From positions 65,588 to 92,722 of the forward strand of contig BFEA01000302.1 in assembly GCA_003427395.1 (NCBI GenBank): DNA of 27,135 nt. Reading direction: 5' to 3'. The position numbers and the translations under genes were made by a program. The notes under the pieces are model-generated. The model was not told the DNA's origin, made no database searches, and saw nothing but the letters and a program-made list of their open reading frames with translations. This document shows positions 1 through 9,735 of the stretch, in pieces; within the stretch, counting starts at the first letter, position 1; every line of letters starts with the position of its first letter. This DNA is from Chara braunii. Its lineage: Eukaryota > Streptophyta > Charophyceae > Charales > Characeae.

Positions 1-66
<66 letters not shown>
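1..66. repeat. (GA)n microsatellite at window start
   Basis: This is an uninterrupted GA dinucleotide tract. The window also ends in a (GA)n tract, which suggests both borders are contig or scaffold breaks in the same simple repeat. From 67 to 234 I see only T-runs and a short GC-rich stretch rich in GCG/CGC, with no gene. Confidence 0.98.
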
Positions 67-68
<2 letters not shown>

Positions 69-234
69 CCTTGCGCTTTTTTTCTTTTCGGGCGGACCTC
101 TTTTTTTTTTTTTTTTGCGCCGCATCGGTTGCGATGCGCGGTGCGGTGCGCGAGGCGGGCACCTCAATGCGCCGCAAGTATGATACAAACTTACGAAGTG
201 AAGATTCTCAGAACGATCAATCCAGTGATTAAGA

Positions 235-401
235 TTAAACCACCAGTACTTGCTGAAGTCGTGCCCGTTAACGAGCCACAATGTTTTTAGGAAACGTATG
301 GGCCACTACAGGAGCGCCCAAATTCATCCAACTAGAAATGTTTCTACTCTATTTTTTTTTTTTTCAATGGCCAATAGCTGGGCCAAGTACTGGTGGTTTA
401 A
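235..401. mobile_element. Short TIR element with TTAA at both ends
   Basis: A perfect 18-bp terminal inverted repeat is present: TTAAACCACCAGTACTTG at 235-252 and its reverse complement at 384-401. The outermost four bases on both sides are TTAA, so the element may be about 159 bp (239-397) with a TTAA target duplication, as in piggyBac or Kolobok elements. TTAA is also palindromic and could simply be part of the TIR, so the superfamily is not settled. The inside contains a T-run and no coding capacity. The same ends recur at 829, 1018, 1122, 1228, 6536, 6873, 7832 and 9543. Confidence 0.65.
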
Positions 402-842
402 ACCTCCAGTACTGCGGAACCCACCCATTTTGTCAACCGAACTCGAACCTTAAAAATCTACCAACCCTGGGTGACCCAGCCTGAAATGGCAGGCATACTC
501 CGTCGCAGCGGCTTGGATCGATCGACATATTGCATTTGATTTGGCACAAATATTTTTTCGTGGATGAAGAAGACGTTTTCCTTTATTTTGTAATGTTGTT
601 ACTGATATGAAAGAACATACATTACATCTGTGAATCAGATTCGTTCTGGAAGTTTAATATCTGAACTGAAACGCGAACTAAAAATCTCCAAAGTTGGGGT
701 GCTTGGAATGGTGTACCCCCCCTAGTACCCACCTTGGCTCCAGCAGGCCAAGCCTTTCATTTTGCAATGGCTATACGGCGTACTATACGCTGAGACTTTT
801 GGACGGGGTGCGGGCCACTAGCAGTCAGTACTGGTGCTTTAA
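402..842. mobile_element. Possible second TTAA-type element abutting the first
   Basis: The TTAA that closes the first element is followed at once by an inverted end (ACCTCCAGTACT), which makes 387-414 a near-perfect palindrome. The next matching right end is GTACTGGTGCTTTAA, closing at 842. This would make a 437-bp element between TTAA sites that shares its left TTAA with its neighbour. Apart from the ends I recognise nothing inside. The alternative is that the palindrome itself is the repeated unit and this pairing is accidental. Confidence 0.35.
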
Positions 843-1316
843 TCAGGAGCATGTCATTGAAATTGGGGAAGGAAGGAGGCTCTTACTGATTTTCCCTTGT
901 GAAGATGCAGGTACCCACTCTGAAGAGTCTGAACTGAGTTTTCTTCCGAGTGCCAAAGCCCTCTTGATGGACATGCTGAGGCTTCTGAAGGAAAGTGGGG
1001 GCCGAGGGGGCGGTCGATACTGGTGGTTTAATCAGGGGCATGGTTCCTTCTGCTATGCCATTGAAATTGGGGAAGGAAGGGGATTCTTACGGAGGGAAGT
1101 CGGGGCCGTGAGGGCGGTCAATACTGGTGGTTTAATCAGGGCCATGATGGTTCCTTCTGCTATGCCATTAAAATTGGGAAAGGAAGGAGACTCTTACGGA
1201 GGGAAGTCGGGGCGGAGGGGCTGTCAATACTGGTGGTTTAATCAGGGCCATGATGGTTTCTTCTGCTATGCCATTGAAATTGGGGAAGGAAGGACACTCT
1301 CACCGATCCTCCCCTG
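829..1316 (+). repeat. 104-106 bp minisatellite containing TACTGGTGGTTTAATCAG
   Basis: Units begin with TACTGGTGG at 1018, 1122 and 1228, with a degenerate, shortened unit at 829. Each continues with a CCTTCTGCTATGCCATT-like segment and then an AAATTGGGGAAGGAAGG segment. Periods of 104 and 106 bp are not multiples of three, so the long open frame across this region changes frame from unit to unit. That argues against a conserved repeat protein. The repeat may have grown from one end of the CCACCAGTAC element family. Confidence 0.85.
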
Positions 1317-1401
1317 CACCCTCGTAGCAACTGTTACATCCAAACGATTCGCCCAACACTCCTCTGTTACTCAACGGCATCCCGGAATGCTGCGGCGGTA
1401 A

Positions 1402-2870
1402 GCGTAAATCCGAAAAGAGGAACTAACGAGCTAAATCGTTACCCTTACACTTTTATACAGACAATAAACAGATCTTAGAGCTTTCGGCCTAACACAGCAA
1501 AGTGACAGCTCCTAGCTGAGAAATGAAGCTTCGATAGGTCAGTTGAAACCATCGACAACAAATTAAATAGAGACGAACTCCCTTGAACCGTGACGTGTCC
1601 TACAAACTATGAGGTAAGACCATGGCCTTTAAGCTTGTCTTGTCCCTCGCTGGACGCTTGGACACTCCCTGCCAAAACTGGTGGGTGGAGAACCGGGGCC
1701 ATTTTTTGAAAGGGCACTCCATTTATGATACTAGTATAATGAGTCGTTAACGACTGCGATTGTTGCCCTAGACATTAACAGCAACCAGGAATCAACTTGG
1801 AGAAGGCCTACTATGAAGACGTTGGACGGTCACTTGTGCTAGTCAAACTGGACCATATCAACAGGCCGGACTTTTTTTTTTTTTTTCCATAAACTCACTC
1901 TCTTATATTCCAAACAATGCAAGGGAGGCCGGGGACCTCACAATTCAACCCGGTGTTATCCCGGCAGCATCAGCCGGTTTAGCTTATCGGTAACCTTCTA
2001 CTCATCTAAAGCTGTCACTTTTCAACATAGCAATCATACTTCATTTCCTTCCGACAGGTATCCAGACTTCCCTACGGACAGTCGATTGACAGACCTTTAC
2101 AGCATATACACTCTCTCTTATTTCTTCACATTCTCTCCAGATTCTACCACCATTTCTCCTAACCTGCTACTGCCTACTCAACTAAGTGGCTACCTACGCC
2201 CCCCTTCACAGGCATAGCGACGGCCTGACACCGGTCTACACCTGACCGATTGGAACAGAGTTCCTCTTTACCATGGCACTCTGCCACCCTCCTCCCCTAA
2301 TTTGACCTCCTGCGGTCTGAACCACGAACTGAGATGCCCTGGTTCGTTCTATTCTACTAACCTCCTTCTAACAGCCAGTTGGAGAAGGCTAACCCACGCG
2401 AGCGATGATAGCCCACCAGCTGGTTCTGAATGGCCCAGGTCTTCGAAAACCACCATAATAGGCGTCGACAGGCTTTTCCCTCCTTTGCCTTCCTCCGCCA
2501 GTCCACTATGATTGCTTGTCTCAAACCTTGATTGCTGCCTTAGCTCCTTATCTGACTAGGGCCGCCTATCGAACCTGGAGCGGTTACAGTCCGCCCAAAT
2601 GACCGCACAGATTACAGCCCTCCACCTGCGCTACATATGGCCAACCCGCGAGACCAGTACAGCCTTCCTTTGTAAAACCCAGCAAAACCCACTTCTCATC
2701 CCATTCTCTCTCTTTCCCCCCCATCAACTGCCAGTGTGTGGCCCACCAGCGTGTCGTCGTTTAAATTCATTCATAGTCCTTAAGGACATCTGGCAACTTC
2801 AAATTACCTGGAGCCTGTCAGTTGCATGATGATACCCCAATGATGTCACCCACTTGTTTACGAAAAAAAT
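1402..2870. other. No recognisable gene
   Basis: This stretch is unique-looking sequence of moderate GC with several pyrimidine-rich runs (for example 2100-2170 and 2690-2720). I see no conserved protein, RNA gene or clear repeat. Short open frames here lack any family signature. Confidence 0.5.
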
Positions 2871-2875
2871 CACAC

Positions 2876-2907
<32 letters not shown>

Positions 2908-2929
2908 GCATGCATGCACACACACACAC
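2871..2929. repeat. (CA)n microsatellite
   Basis: CA dinucleotide repeat interrupted by GCATGCATG, followed by TATATATG repeats. A second CA tract lies at 3114-3143. Open frames through it are low-complexity Thr-His repeats and are not credible genes. Confidence 0.95.
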
Positions 2930-3113
2930 TATATATATGTATCCATATGTATATATGCAAGTGTGCCGCTCTGGCGGCAGACGGGTGTGTGGACACTTGG
3001 CGCTGAACCACACAAACATGGCCAGCCTTGCGTTTTCTATTATTTTTTTGTTATGAATGGCTTGTGATGATTTGTGAAGGGAATGATAGAGAGAATCTGG
3101 GGTCCTTTAGAAC

Positions 3114-3143
3114 AACACACACACACACACACACACACACACA
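3114..3143. repeat. (AC)n microsatellite
   Basis: Simple AC repeat directly before the 37-bp minisatellite. Confidence 0.95.
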
Positions 3144-3152
3144 TCCATCAGG

Positions 3153-3420
3153 GGCTGGCTAGCGAGCATGGCGTGTGCGATGGCTTGTGCTGGCTTGCGG
3201 TCACACGTGCGCAGGCTTGCGGGCTGGCTAGCGAGCATGGCGCGTGCGCTGGCTTGTGGGCTGGCTAGCGAGCATGGCGCGTGCACTGGCTTGCGGGCTG
3301 GCTAGCGTACATGGCGCGTGCTCTGGCTTGCGGGCTGGCTAGCGGGCATGGCGCGTGTGCTGGCTTGTGGGCTGGCTAGCGAGCATGGTGTGTGCGATGG
3401 CTTGTGCTGGCTTGCGGTCG
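3153..3420 (+). repeat. 37-bp minisatellite
   Basis: GGGCTGGCTAGC recurs at 3221, 3258, 3295, 3332 and 3369, exactly 37 bp apart, with units reading on as GAGCATGGCGCGTGC and GCTGGCTTG. The array is bracketed by longer variant units containing GCGATGGCTTGTGCTGGC (about 3178 and 3393). The symmetric flanks suggest unequal exchange or a higher-order repeat. No coding role is apparent. Confidence 0.9.
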
Positions 3421-4500
3421 CATGATTAGGAATAAGGTGCGGATATTTTCTTAATTATTCGAACAAATGCTGATGGGGTGACTAGATGGTGAGAAGGCAG
3501 AAATGTAAGCGTCACTTGGTGTTTCCCTGTCTTGTGAAAGCACATTGTTGCCATCTTCTTTCTTCGCGCTTCATCGAGTGATGCTGCAGGCTAGCATGCC
3601 GTATGGAGGGGAGTCTGCTTTCGATTGGAAGTGAGGCTTCATGACGAGTCACTCATGCTCTTTAGCTTCTTTTTCAAAGTGGAGGTAGGTCGGCTGAGGC
3701 AAGTGAAGAAGAGGAGAGTGTCATCACTAGGAGTGGGAGGAGGACTGGCAGGAGACAACCAGTGCAGTTTGTGAAGAAAGGTTCTACGTCATCTTCATCA
3801 TCAGCAGCAGCAACATCAGTAAGGATCATTATAGGTTCATAATGTTTATCATCAGCATCACAAATAATATCGTCATCAGCAGCAGCATTGTGGGAGATAA
3901 ATGTATCACCTGCGGCCGCGGCCGTGGGGTCAAACTTGGAGGGTGGCCGTGATCACGGCTGCCGCGGCTCCGGCCGCGGTTGGGTGCGGCCGCGACTTTC
4001 AGGAATTGTTTTAGACTTAAAAAAAATCTCATAAAAAAAAAAAAAAAGATGGTGTTGTAGATCTTTTCGAGATCTAAAGTGCACAATTTTTTATTTTATT
4101 TTTTGACTTCGTCATCAAATTTTAAAACTTCAAAAACTAATTTTCCTGAGGCAAAAGCTGTTTTTGTTTTTTTTAAGAAAAACTATGAAACTTAAGTGTT
4201 TTTTTATTTTGAATTCAGTAAAGTTTTTGGATATGACCACAAGGCAAAAGTTGTTCAGTATATTTTTCTGCATAACATATTTTTTTCCAGAATGTTTTGA
4301 ATTTTTTTTTTTTTTTGGTCATGGCAGCGGACCGCAGCCTAGGCTGCGCATGGCCGCCTCTGGGGGGGACTCATAGACAGGGAGAAATACTTACCAGGGT
4401 CAATATCTTCATCATCATAGTGCGGGAGGATGGATTATTATTGTTATGGTCATCGTATCATCATCATCATCTTCTTCATCATCATCATTGTTAAGGTGAG
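3421..4500. other. Low-complexity region with CAT/CAG triplets and GC-rich palindromes
   Basis: Triplet-rich DNA (CATCATCAGCAGCAG type) lies at about 3789-3890 and 4405-4490. A GC-rich patch at 3909-4000 has three GCGGCCGC-like blocks and GTGATCAC. A short palindrome AGATCTTTTCGAGATCT lies near 4059. The rest is AT-rich with homopolymers (A-run at 4034, T-run at 4300). I see no gene. Confidence 0.6.
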
Positions 4501-4525
4501 TGGGCATAGGAGGAGGGGGTTGGAT

Positions 4526-4885
4526 CGTCTCTCTATCATGACTTTCCACTTCATTTCCCACTTCACATTTCTCTATCAATTCCCCTTTTTCTCCTCCTAC
4601 CTCTCCCTCCTACCTCTCTCTCCTCCTTTACACCCTTTCTTCTTTCTTCCTTTCTCACTTCCTTACTTCCTCGCTGGCACTTTCCTATGGGGGGGCTGGG
4701 GTAATGGCGGGGGAAGGGGTAAGACATCACAAAGGAAATGGGGGAGGGGAGAGGAAGGGGAGGAATCTTGGGTTGAAGGACATGGCGAGGGAGGTAGTGA
4801 GCAAAGGGATTGATGGTGGGATGAGGAGGGAGGGTTGGAGTAGGTAGAGTTGGGATAGGGAGAGGGAGGGGGAAGAGGGGGGTGT
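4526..4885. repeat. Polypyrimidine block followed by polypurine block
   Basis: The plus strand is strongly C/T-rich from about 4526 to 4680 and then switches abruptly to G/A-rich until about 4885. The two halves are roughly complementary in composition (CTCC/TTCC against GGAG/GGAA), so the region could fold on itself or form triplex-like structure. Open frames through it on both strands are low-complexity and not credible. Confidence 0.7.
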
Positions 4886-4889
4886 CTCA

Positions 4890-6460
4890 CTTACCCTTGG
4901 AATGCAGACTGCGTCATAGTTATCTCGTGTTTGAATTCCTCATCTAGCCACTGTGCTTCCTAATCATCAATCTGTCTACTAATCGCATCATCTCATTACC
5001 ATCCTAACTAGCTTCTCTAACTAATATCCTGACTAAAGTCTCAATACATACTTGATCTTCCTTATTTTCAGAACCTGAAATCCTTCGTCTAACTAACATA
5101 AATGGTATTTTTATATACCTAAATGCTCTGTGATAGATTTCTGGATTATTTCATTCTTAAATTCCTTCTGTCTGTCAGCCTTTTTCACGATGGTTTTCTC
5201 CCAGTGATTTCTTCATATTATCCTTTATAGCCGGAATTCTTTTGCTAAAAAAGTTCGGAGTATTAAAATCTTGGTAATTCTCTGGTGTTCATTCTCTGTA
5301 TTAAAATCAAAATTATCCAATTCTTTTGTAGAAACCTGGTCTTCTAAATTTCTCCAACATAAATTTCTTTGGTTTGAACTTTGAATGCCTGTTCCTGGTA
5401 TCTATATTCTCCTCTCTGAGCATCGACGTTTTTTCTGATGGATGGAAGGTGGAGTGAACAGGGGCGAGCTCCACTCAGCAGGGGCGATGCAAGGAGGGAG
5501 GTGAAGCCCTGGAGGGGTTGCGAGCAGATTTAGTGGGTTGTCCTATTCTGGGGTTGCGGTGGGGGTACACATTCCAGCGGGGGCAGATTAGGGTAAAAGT
5601 TGGGCAGAGGCATACTTTGGGGGGGAACTGTATGCCTTTGTGGGATAAGAGGGGGGAATGTGGGACTGTCCCAAGTTGGGGCCGAGATGGGATGCCTGTA
5701 ATCTGGGTAATCCATTTCCGTGGAGGCAGCGTTGGGATAGGGTGGGTAGGAGGGGAGAGGGGAGATTAGTCTACAGAAAAGGTGCTTCAGAATTCCGTAG
5801 TTTTCAAACATGTTATATCAAGCTTTCTGGTGTTCTGTAATTCTTGGCAGCATCTGGCCTTCTTCCTTATTCGGGATATAGGATTTCAGAGACAGTCGAA
5901 TCTGGACTGATATCTGCAGAGTTGCTTTGTTTTGTGCCCTAGTTTGCCGATGCCAGAACGATGCTGGTCGGAGCTGGGGCGTTGCCCTGTAACCTGCAAA
6001 TGGCAGGAGTGTGAGGCCTTGTAGAGAGATCTGGGGTTTTGCTGAGGGAGGAAGGCAATCCAGTGGTGAACCAGGGGGGGCTGCCTTGACAACCTATGGG
6101 TCCGGGGATAGTCAAGGGGGCGAGAACAGGTCAGCTATGGTAGACGTTGGTTAGGATGGCATTGTCTCTGAGATGTAATGTCCTGGTACAGGGAGGGCTA
6201 GGAGTTCTTTTAGGATTAGGAGGCCAGAATTGATAATATAACAGTCTTCTATATTTTTTACATACTCATCATCATCATCAGTAGTATGATCACAGTTTAC
6301 ATAGAATCAGTAGACGTTCATCATCATCATCATCATCATCATATGAGGGACGCTGAGCCCGGTTCTCAGCAAATTCGGTTCAATCACTCTGGGTAGACTG
6401 TGAGGACCCCGGCCTCAATCTTCTTATTGGTAATATCAGCCTTGGGCACTGGGCCCGCTT
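4890..6460. other. No recognisable gene
   Basis: AT-rich unique sequence at 4900-5430 is followed by a G-rich patch at 5455-5770 with several GGGG runs (possible G-quadruplexes). CAT triplet repeats occur at about 6264-6343. I recognise no protein or RNA. Confidence 0.5.
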
Positions 6461-6535
6461 AAAAAAAAAAAAAAAAAAAGATAACAAGAGCTGCCTTTGT
6501 GCATAAATCTGAGCAGAGGACAGGTGACCATTGTG

Positions 6536-6902
6536 TTAAACCACCACTACCTGGAAGCATCTTTTTACCGAGAACTGTGCGCCAAGCTTTGCCAAAGTGC
6601 CAGCGTGACCTTTTTTCGTTTGTTTCGGCTGGTGCCACCAGCAATTTTGGTCCGGTGGAGCCCCCCCCCCCGAAGAATGTGGTATGGTTATATTCACAAC
6701 TTAGCCTTCACCTCTGGTGATAGTTCAAACCACCAGTCTGAGACTGCACCAGCATGTTCCCAGCCATTTTTCTCCGACGTGGCCATGCTTGCACTGCAAG
6801 TTCCGGGGGTTGGTTCACCAGAGCAAAGACCTTTGGGAGCACAGGGTGCAAGGCGTTCAGGGACGGGTCAAAAGTACTGGTGGTTTAAACCACCACCAGT
6901 AC
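6536..6902. mobile_element. CCACCAGTAC-ended element closing in a 30-bp palindrome
   Basis: A left-type end (TTAAACCACCACTACCTGG) occurs at 6536. A right-type end at 6873-6888 (AGTACTGGTGGTTTAA) runs straight into an inverted copy, so 6873-6902 is a 30-bp imperfect palindrome centred on TTTAAA. A second left-type end (TTCAAACCACCAGTCTG) lies at about 6724, so either a 345-bp or a ~160-bp element could be bounded here. The contents have no recognised coding potential. Confidence 0.45.
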
Positions 6903-7044
6903 AGAGCCCCAGCATCACAGAAAATGAACTTGTCCCCACCACAGAAAAGTTGGGGAAAGCCATTGTTCCCTTGCGGAACACAGAGGACAGGCAGGAGGAA
7001 GCAGAAGCGGAAGGGGAATGAATACCTTTCCTTCGACATTTGAT

Positions 7045-7166
7045 GGGCATGGCTCAACTACTTGCCAAATGTGCGTATTGAAAATGAATCTTCCACTAGA
7101 ACAGAGAAAGATACACCGCCATATTTTCTGTCGTTTGTGCATGTGGTGAGTGGTCGAGCAAGGCCG
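7045..7166 (+). mobile_element. 122-bp MITE, copy 1 (3-bp TSD GAT)
   Basis: The terminal inverted repeats are diverged (GGGCATGGCTCAACTACT at the left; GGCCTTGCTCGACCACT as the complement of the right). GAT occurs directly outside both ends (7042-7044 and 7167-7169). The interior shares AGATACACCGCCATATTTT and GTCGTTTGTGCATG with the copy at 26173. It is the same length as the copies at 7247 and 26173. A non-autonomous PIF/Harbinger-like element is inferred from the 3-bp duplication and the GGG-type ends. Confidence 0.75.
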
Positions 7167-7219
7167 GATCTTAGCCTAATTCAAAGGCCTTTTAGGCAGA
7201 AGGCCTTTTGGCTAAGATC
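7167..7219. repeat. 53-bp hairpin between two MITEs
   Basis: GATCTTAGCC at 7167 pairs with GGCTAAGATC at 7210. The inner AAAGGCCTTTT and AAGGCCTTTTG blocks also pair, leaving a small central loop. The sequence lies exactly between the two 122-bp MITEs and its first three bases overlap the GAT duplication of copy 1. Confidence 0.7.
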
Positions 7220-7246
7220 AGGTGTAGAAGGAGAAGCAGAGTTTCT

Positions 7247-7368
7247 GGGCTTCACTGCACCACTTGCTAAATGCGCACAATGAGGCTGAAACTCCCCCTA
7301 GAACATGGCAAGGTACACAGCCACAATTTTTGTCTTTTGCGCATTTGGTGAGTGGTGCGGCGAGGCCC
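7247..7368 (+). mobile_element. 122-bp MITE, copy 2 (3-bp TSD TCT)
   Basis: TCT flanks both ends (7244-7246 and 7369-7371). The ends are GGGCTTCACTGCACCACTT and the complement GGGCCTCGCCGCACCACTC. The interior matches copy 1, including CTAGAACATGGCAAGGTACA and TTTTTGTCTTTTGCGCAT. Two related copies in the same orientation 80 bp apart are consistent with local insertion. Confidence 0.8.
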
Positions 7369-7687
7369 TCTCACTTGTGCGTCCGCCGAAAGAGAGTAAC
7401 ACAAAATGAGAGCAACTCAAAAGGGGCAAGATACCTACCTTCTTTTTCAGCAGTTTCTGAGTGATGGTCTGTGGGGGTGGAGCTCTTCCGGCAGAGATTG
7501 GCTGGAAAATGATTGGCCTCCAGACATTCTGAGACTCTTGATTTGGCCACGGACCCTAGGAAATGCAAAGTTGTTTTTTTTTTCGCTTTTTTTCCCTGAG
7601 TACTGTTTTCTAACACTTCTGGCTTACTCACATCATGACTCACGAGTTTCTTCCATGGCACATGGACGTTATGACTGCCAGATAATT

Positions 7688-7710
7688 AAAAAAAAAAAAA
7701 AAAAAAAAAA
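7688..7710 (+). repeat. Poly(A) run
   Basis: This is a 23-base A homopolymer. Such a run could be a retroposon tail, but I found no matching head or target duplication around it. Confidence 0.9.
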
Positions 7711-7830
7711 GTTGGGGGCTTTTTGGGACTCGGGGCGCCGCCAGCCAAAACAAAAACAAAATGGTGCACTGGCACCTCGACAAATTTTGGCACGCAGGGG
7801 GCTTGTCAATTCGGCGAAACAGGCTCAGGT

Positions 7831-7910
7831 GTACTGGTGGTTTAGTACACGGCCCCAGTCTTGCAGAAAAAAGAACGTGTCGCCACAAGAAGATTTGAGA
7901 GGGGCTTGGG
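7831..7910 (+). repeat. Second copy of the TACTGGTGGTTTA-plus-flank repeat
   Basis: GTACTGGTGGTTTAGTACAC followed by GGCCCCAG, CAGAAAA, ACGTGTC and GCTTGGGG segments parallels 6874-6960 in order and spacing. The homology therefore extends beyond the short terminal motif to about 80 bp. In both copies the same frame reads Tyr-Trp-Trp-Phe from TACTGGTGGTTT, but the sequence beyond it is not conserved as protein. Confidence 0.6.
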
Positions 7911-8019
7911 GAGGGCCCGGTAGTGAAAAGGGGGAGCCTCAGGAAGACGTGGGCCCAGCGGAAGAGGGCAAATGGACTGTTGCTTTGCCCGCTGGTTCAG
8001 TCCATGCCAGTGAAAACAA

Positions 8020-8370
8020 ATGCTCAGACGGCTACGGGAAAAAAAGAAAAAACTAAGACACGAGCATAATGACAAAACGCCCGCCACATCGCGGGCATGC
8101 ACTGTCAGAGGGCAGAAAAGCCCTCAAACTTACATGGAGGCTGGCAAGAGTCAGAGCTGCGGCGGAGCCTCTACCAGGCTGAAAAGCATGACTGCAATCA
8201 ATACATTTCTCTTCCTAGATCATCTCCAGTATGACCTGCATCATAGCTTTTTGGACTATTTTGAAGATAAAGCGGCCTCTTACAATGTCTGTCGCTTTAT
8301 CCGGCGCGAAGCGCCCGTGTTGAAGAAGAGTTGCTTGATGAAAACGGGCAGAAACGCCCGCCACGGGTAA
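8020..8370 (+). pseudogene. Possible decayed exon, unidentified
   Basis: This open frame of 116 codons has a central part (about codons 57-105) of ordinary composition with clustered hydrophobic and charged residues (NTFLFLDHLQYDLHHSF, then YFEDKAASYNVCRF). It stands out among the low-complexity frames nearby. I recognise no family. There is no convincing promoter or start context, and A-runs flank it. It may be chance or a leftover exon. Confidence 0.15.
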
Positions 8371-8749
8371 CTTTGCAGATATTCACAGTTTAGTTCTCCA
8401 TTATCCTTAATCGTCTGTATGTGCGCCCATTCTGTGTCTCCATACAGGCACAGAAAAGTAAAGTTCTCCTGCCTTGTCAGTGGGGCCAAAAAAAAAGAAA
8501 AAAACGGAAAAAAAAAAACACAGAAAGAACCGACTCACCTTCATTGGGAAGTTTTGAGAATGACTTCCCATTGAGGGAAACAGGTAGACCAACAGGCCTA
8601 GCTATTTGTTACACCCATAAACTGTTGAATTACAAGCCCGGCCCGGCGCTAGAGTCCAGGGCCAGAGCAAAATCATTCCGAAGAACCTGGGCCAGTCAGA
8701 GCAATGATGATATCTACGGCCGTCGCCCTGCCTGGGGGCGGTCAGCTCA

Positions 8750-9181
8750 ATGGGAAAAAAAAAAAAACAAAAAAAAAAACAGGCAGTGCTGCAGGAAATT
8801 GGCATGTGTATTCGGCACAGGAAGCGTGCGAAGGTGGCCAAAGATCTTTTTTTTCCCTTTCTTAGGTGCCCGAAGATCTTGCGGAAAGAATCTTGTGCGG
8901 AGCAAAACAGCTCTGTTTTACAGGTGGACCCCACTGCTTTGCAGCAATGTGTGAGACCCCACTACTCTGCGGCAAAGCTTTGGAAAAGGCTCAGAAATGA
9001 CTTGGCAGATGTTTTCACTCAGTTTCATTTTGCCCTTTCCTCGCGGTTTGGCCATTCTCGGGGAGGAGGGGGGGGGGGGACCTCCCTCGGTTCGGCCATC
9101 CCATGTGGAAAGGAGAGCCAGGGATTGGGTGAAGACCGGATGTTAAGTTTTCCTATATGGAAAGTGTTCCCTATCGGGTAA
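8750..9181 (+). pseudogene. Possible decayed exon, unidentified
   Basis: This 143-codon frame opens with a Lys-rich stretch from A-runs. Residues about 60-98 look protein-like (YSAAKLWKRLRNDLADVF and following residues) before it runs into a Gly-rich simple repeat. A pyrimidine tract ending TTTCTTAG at about 8865 could be a splice acceptor; the exon it would open (VPEDLAERILCGAKQL...) is in a different frame and also plausible. The two cannot be told apart here and I cannot name either. Confidence 0.17.
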
Positions 9182-9310
9182 CCTCCACCAATGGACCTGC
9201 CGAAAATTTGTGTCTCTTTCCCATCGCTGGGGCGTACAATTTGGGTTGAAAGCTTCCGCAAGTGGGGTCCACCTCTTATTCTATTCTCAACTGTAACTGA
9301 TGATCAGGCG

Positions 9311-9347
9311 CCTGCATCTGGCACTCAACATGTGCTAGATGCAGGCA
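9311..9347. repeat. Short perfect-type hairpin
   Basis: GCCTGCATCTGGCA pairs with TGCTAGATGCAGGC around a 9-nt loop. It is an isolated small inverted repeat of unknown meaning. Confidence 0.7.
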
Positions 9348-9541
9348 CTCTCTCCTATGGTGTGTTTGGCTGGTTGTCAAGTGAAAACACTGGCCTCCTT
9401 TCCGTTCCTTCTTCTGGCAGCAGGTCCAGCACAGAGGCAGGTACCGGTATTGCCCTCGATTTTCCAAGTTGTGGTACCAGTAGCTTTCAGGCTCGGGAAA
9501 ATTCAAAATTCAAAATTCAGGCCCGCACATTTAGCCTCGGG

Positions 9542-9567
9542 TGTACTGGTGGTTGAAACCACTAGTA
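9542..9567. repeat. CCACCAGTAC palindrome
   Basis: GTACTGGTGGTTGAAACC continues into ACTAGTAC, an imperfect 26-bp palindrome. It belongs to the same family as 387-414 and 6873-6902 and lies eight bases before the long hairpin at 9575. Confidence 0.7.
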
Positions 9568-9574
9568 CATATGG

Positions 9575-9735
9575 GGGCTTGGTCCCAGCTGCGCATTTTC
9601 GTTGTTGGAGGCTACCACGAAGTGACTGGCGGCCGTCTAGGGACCATCGATTCTGTCAATCCATGGTCCTTAGGCGCCCGCCATTCTCTTCGTGGTAGTC
9701 TCCTACAACAAAAATGCGCAGATGGGACCGAGCCC
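9575..9735. mobile_element. 161-nt foldback element (near-complete hairpin)
   Basis: Arms of 48 bp at 9575-9622 and 9688-9735 match with few differences. They contain CTGCGCATTTTCGTTGTTGG against the complement CTGCGCATTTTTGTTGTAGG, and both end in CTACCACGAAG. Pairing continues inward (GGCGGCCGTCTAGGGACCAT against GGCGGGCGCCTAAGGACCAT), leaving a loop of about 15 nt. A MITE-like foldback or a source of hairpin small RNAs is plausible. I see no clear target duplication. Confidence 0.75.

Noticed and set aside
694-1401. 235-codon open frame with repeated YWWFNQGH motifs
   Set aside because: The underlying DNA units are 104-106 bp, so the frame changes between units, and the motif is a by-product of the TACTGGTGGTTT repeat. 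No conserved protein is implied.
4430-4890. Open frames on both strands through the Y/R tract
   Set aside because: They are low-complexity Pro/Ser or Gly/Glu runs dictated by base composition.
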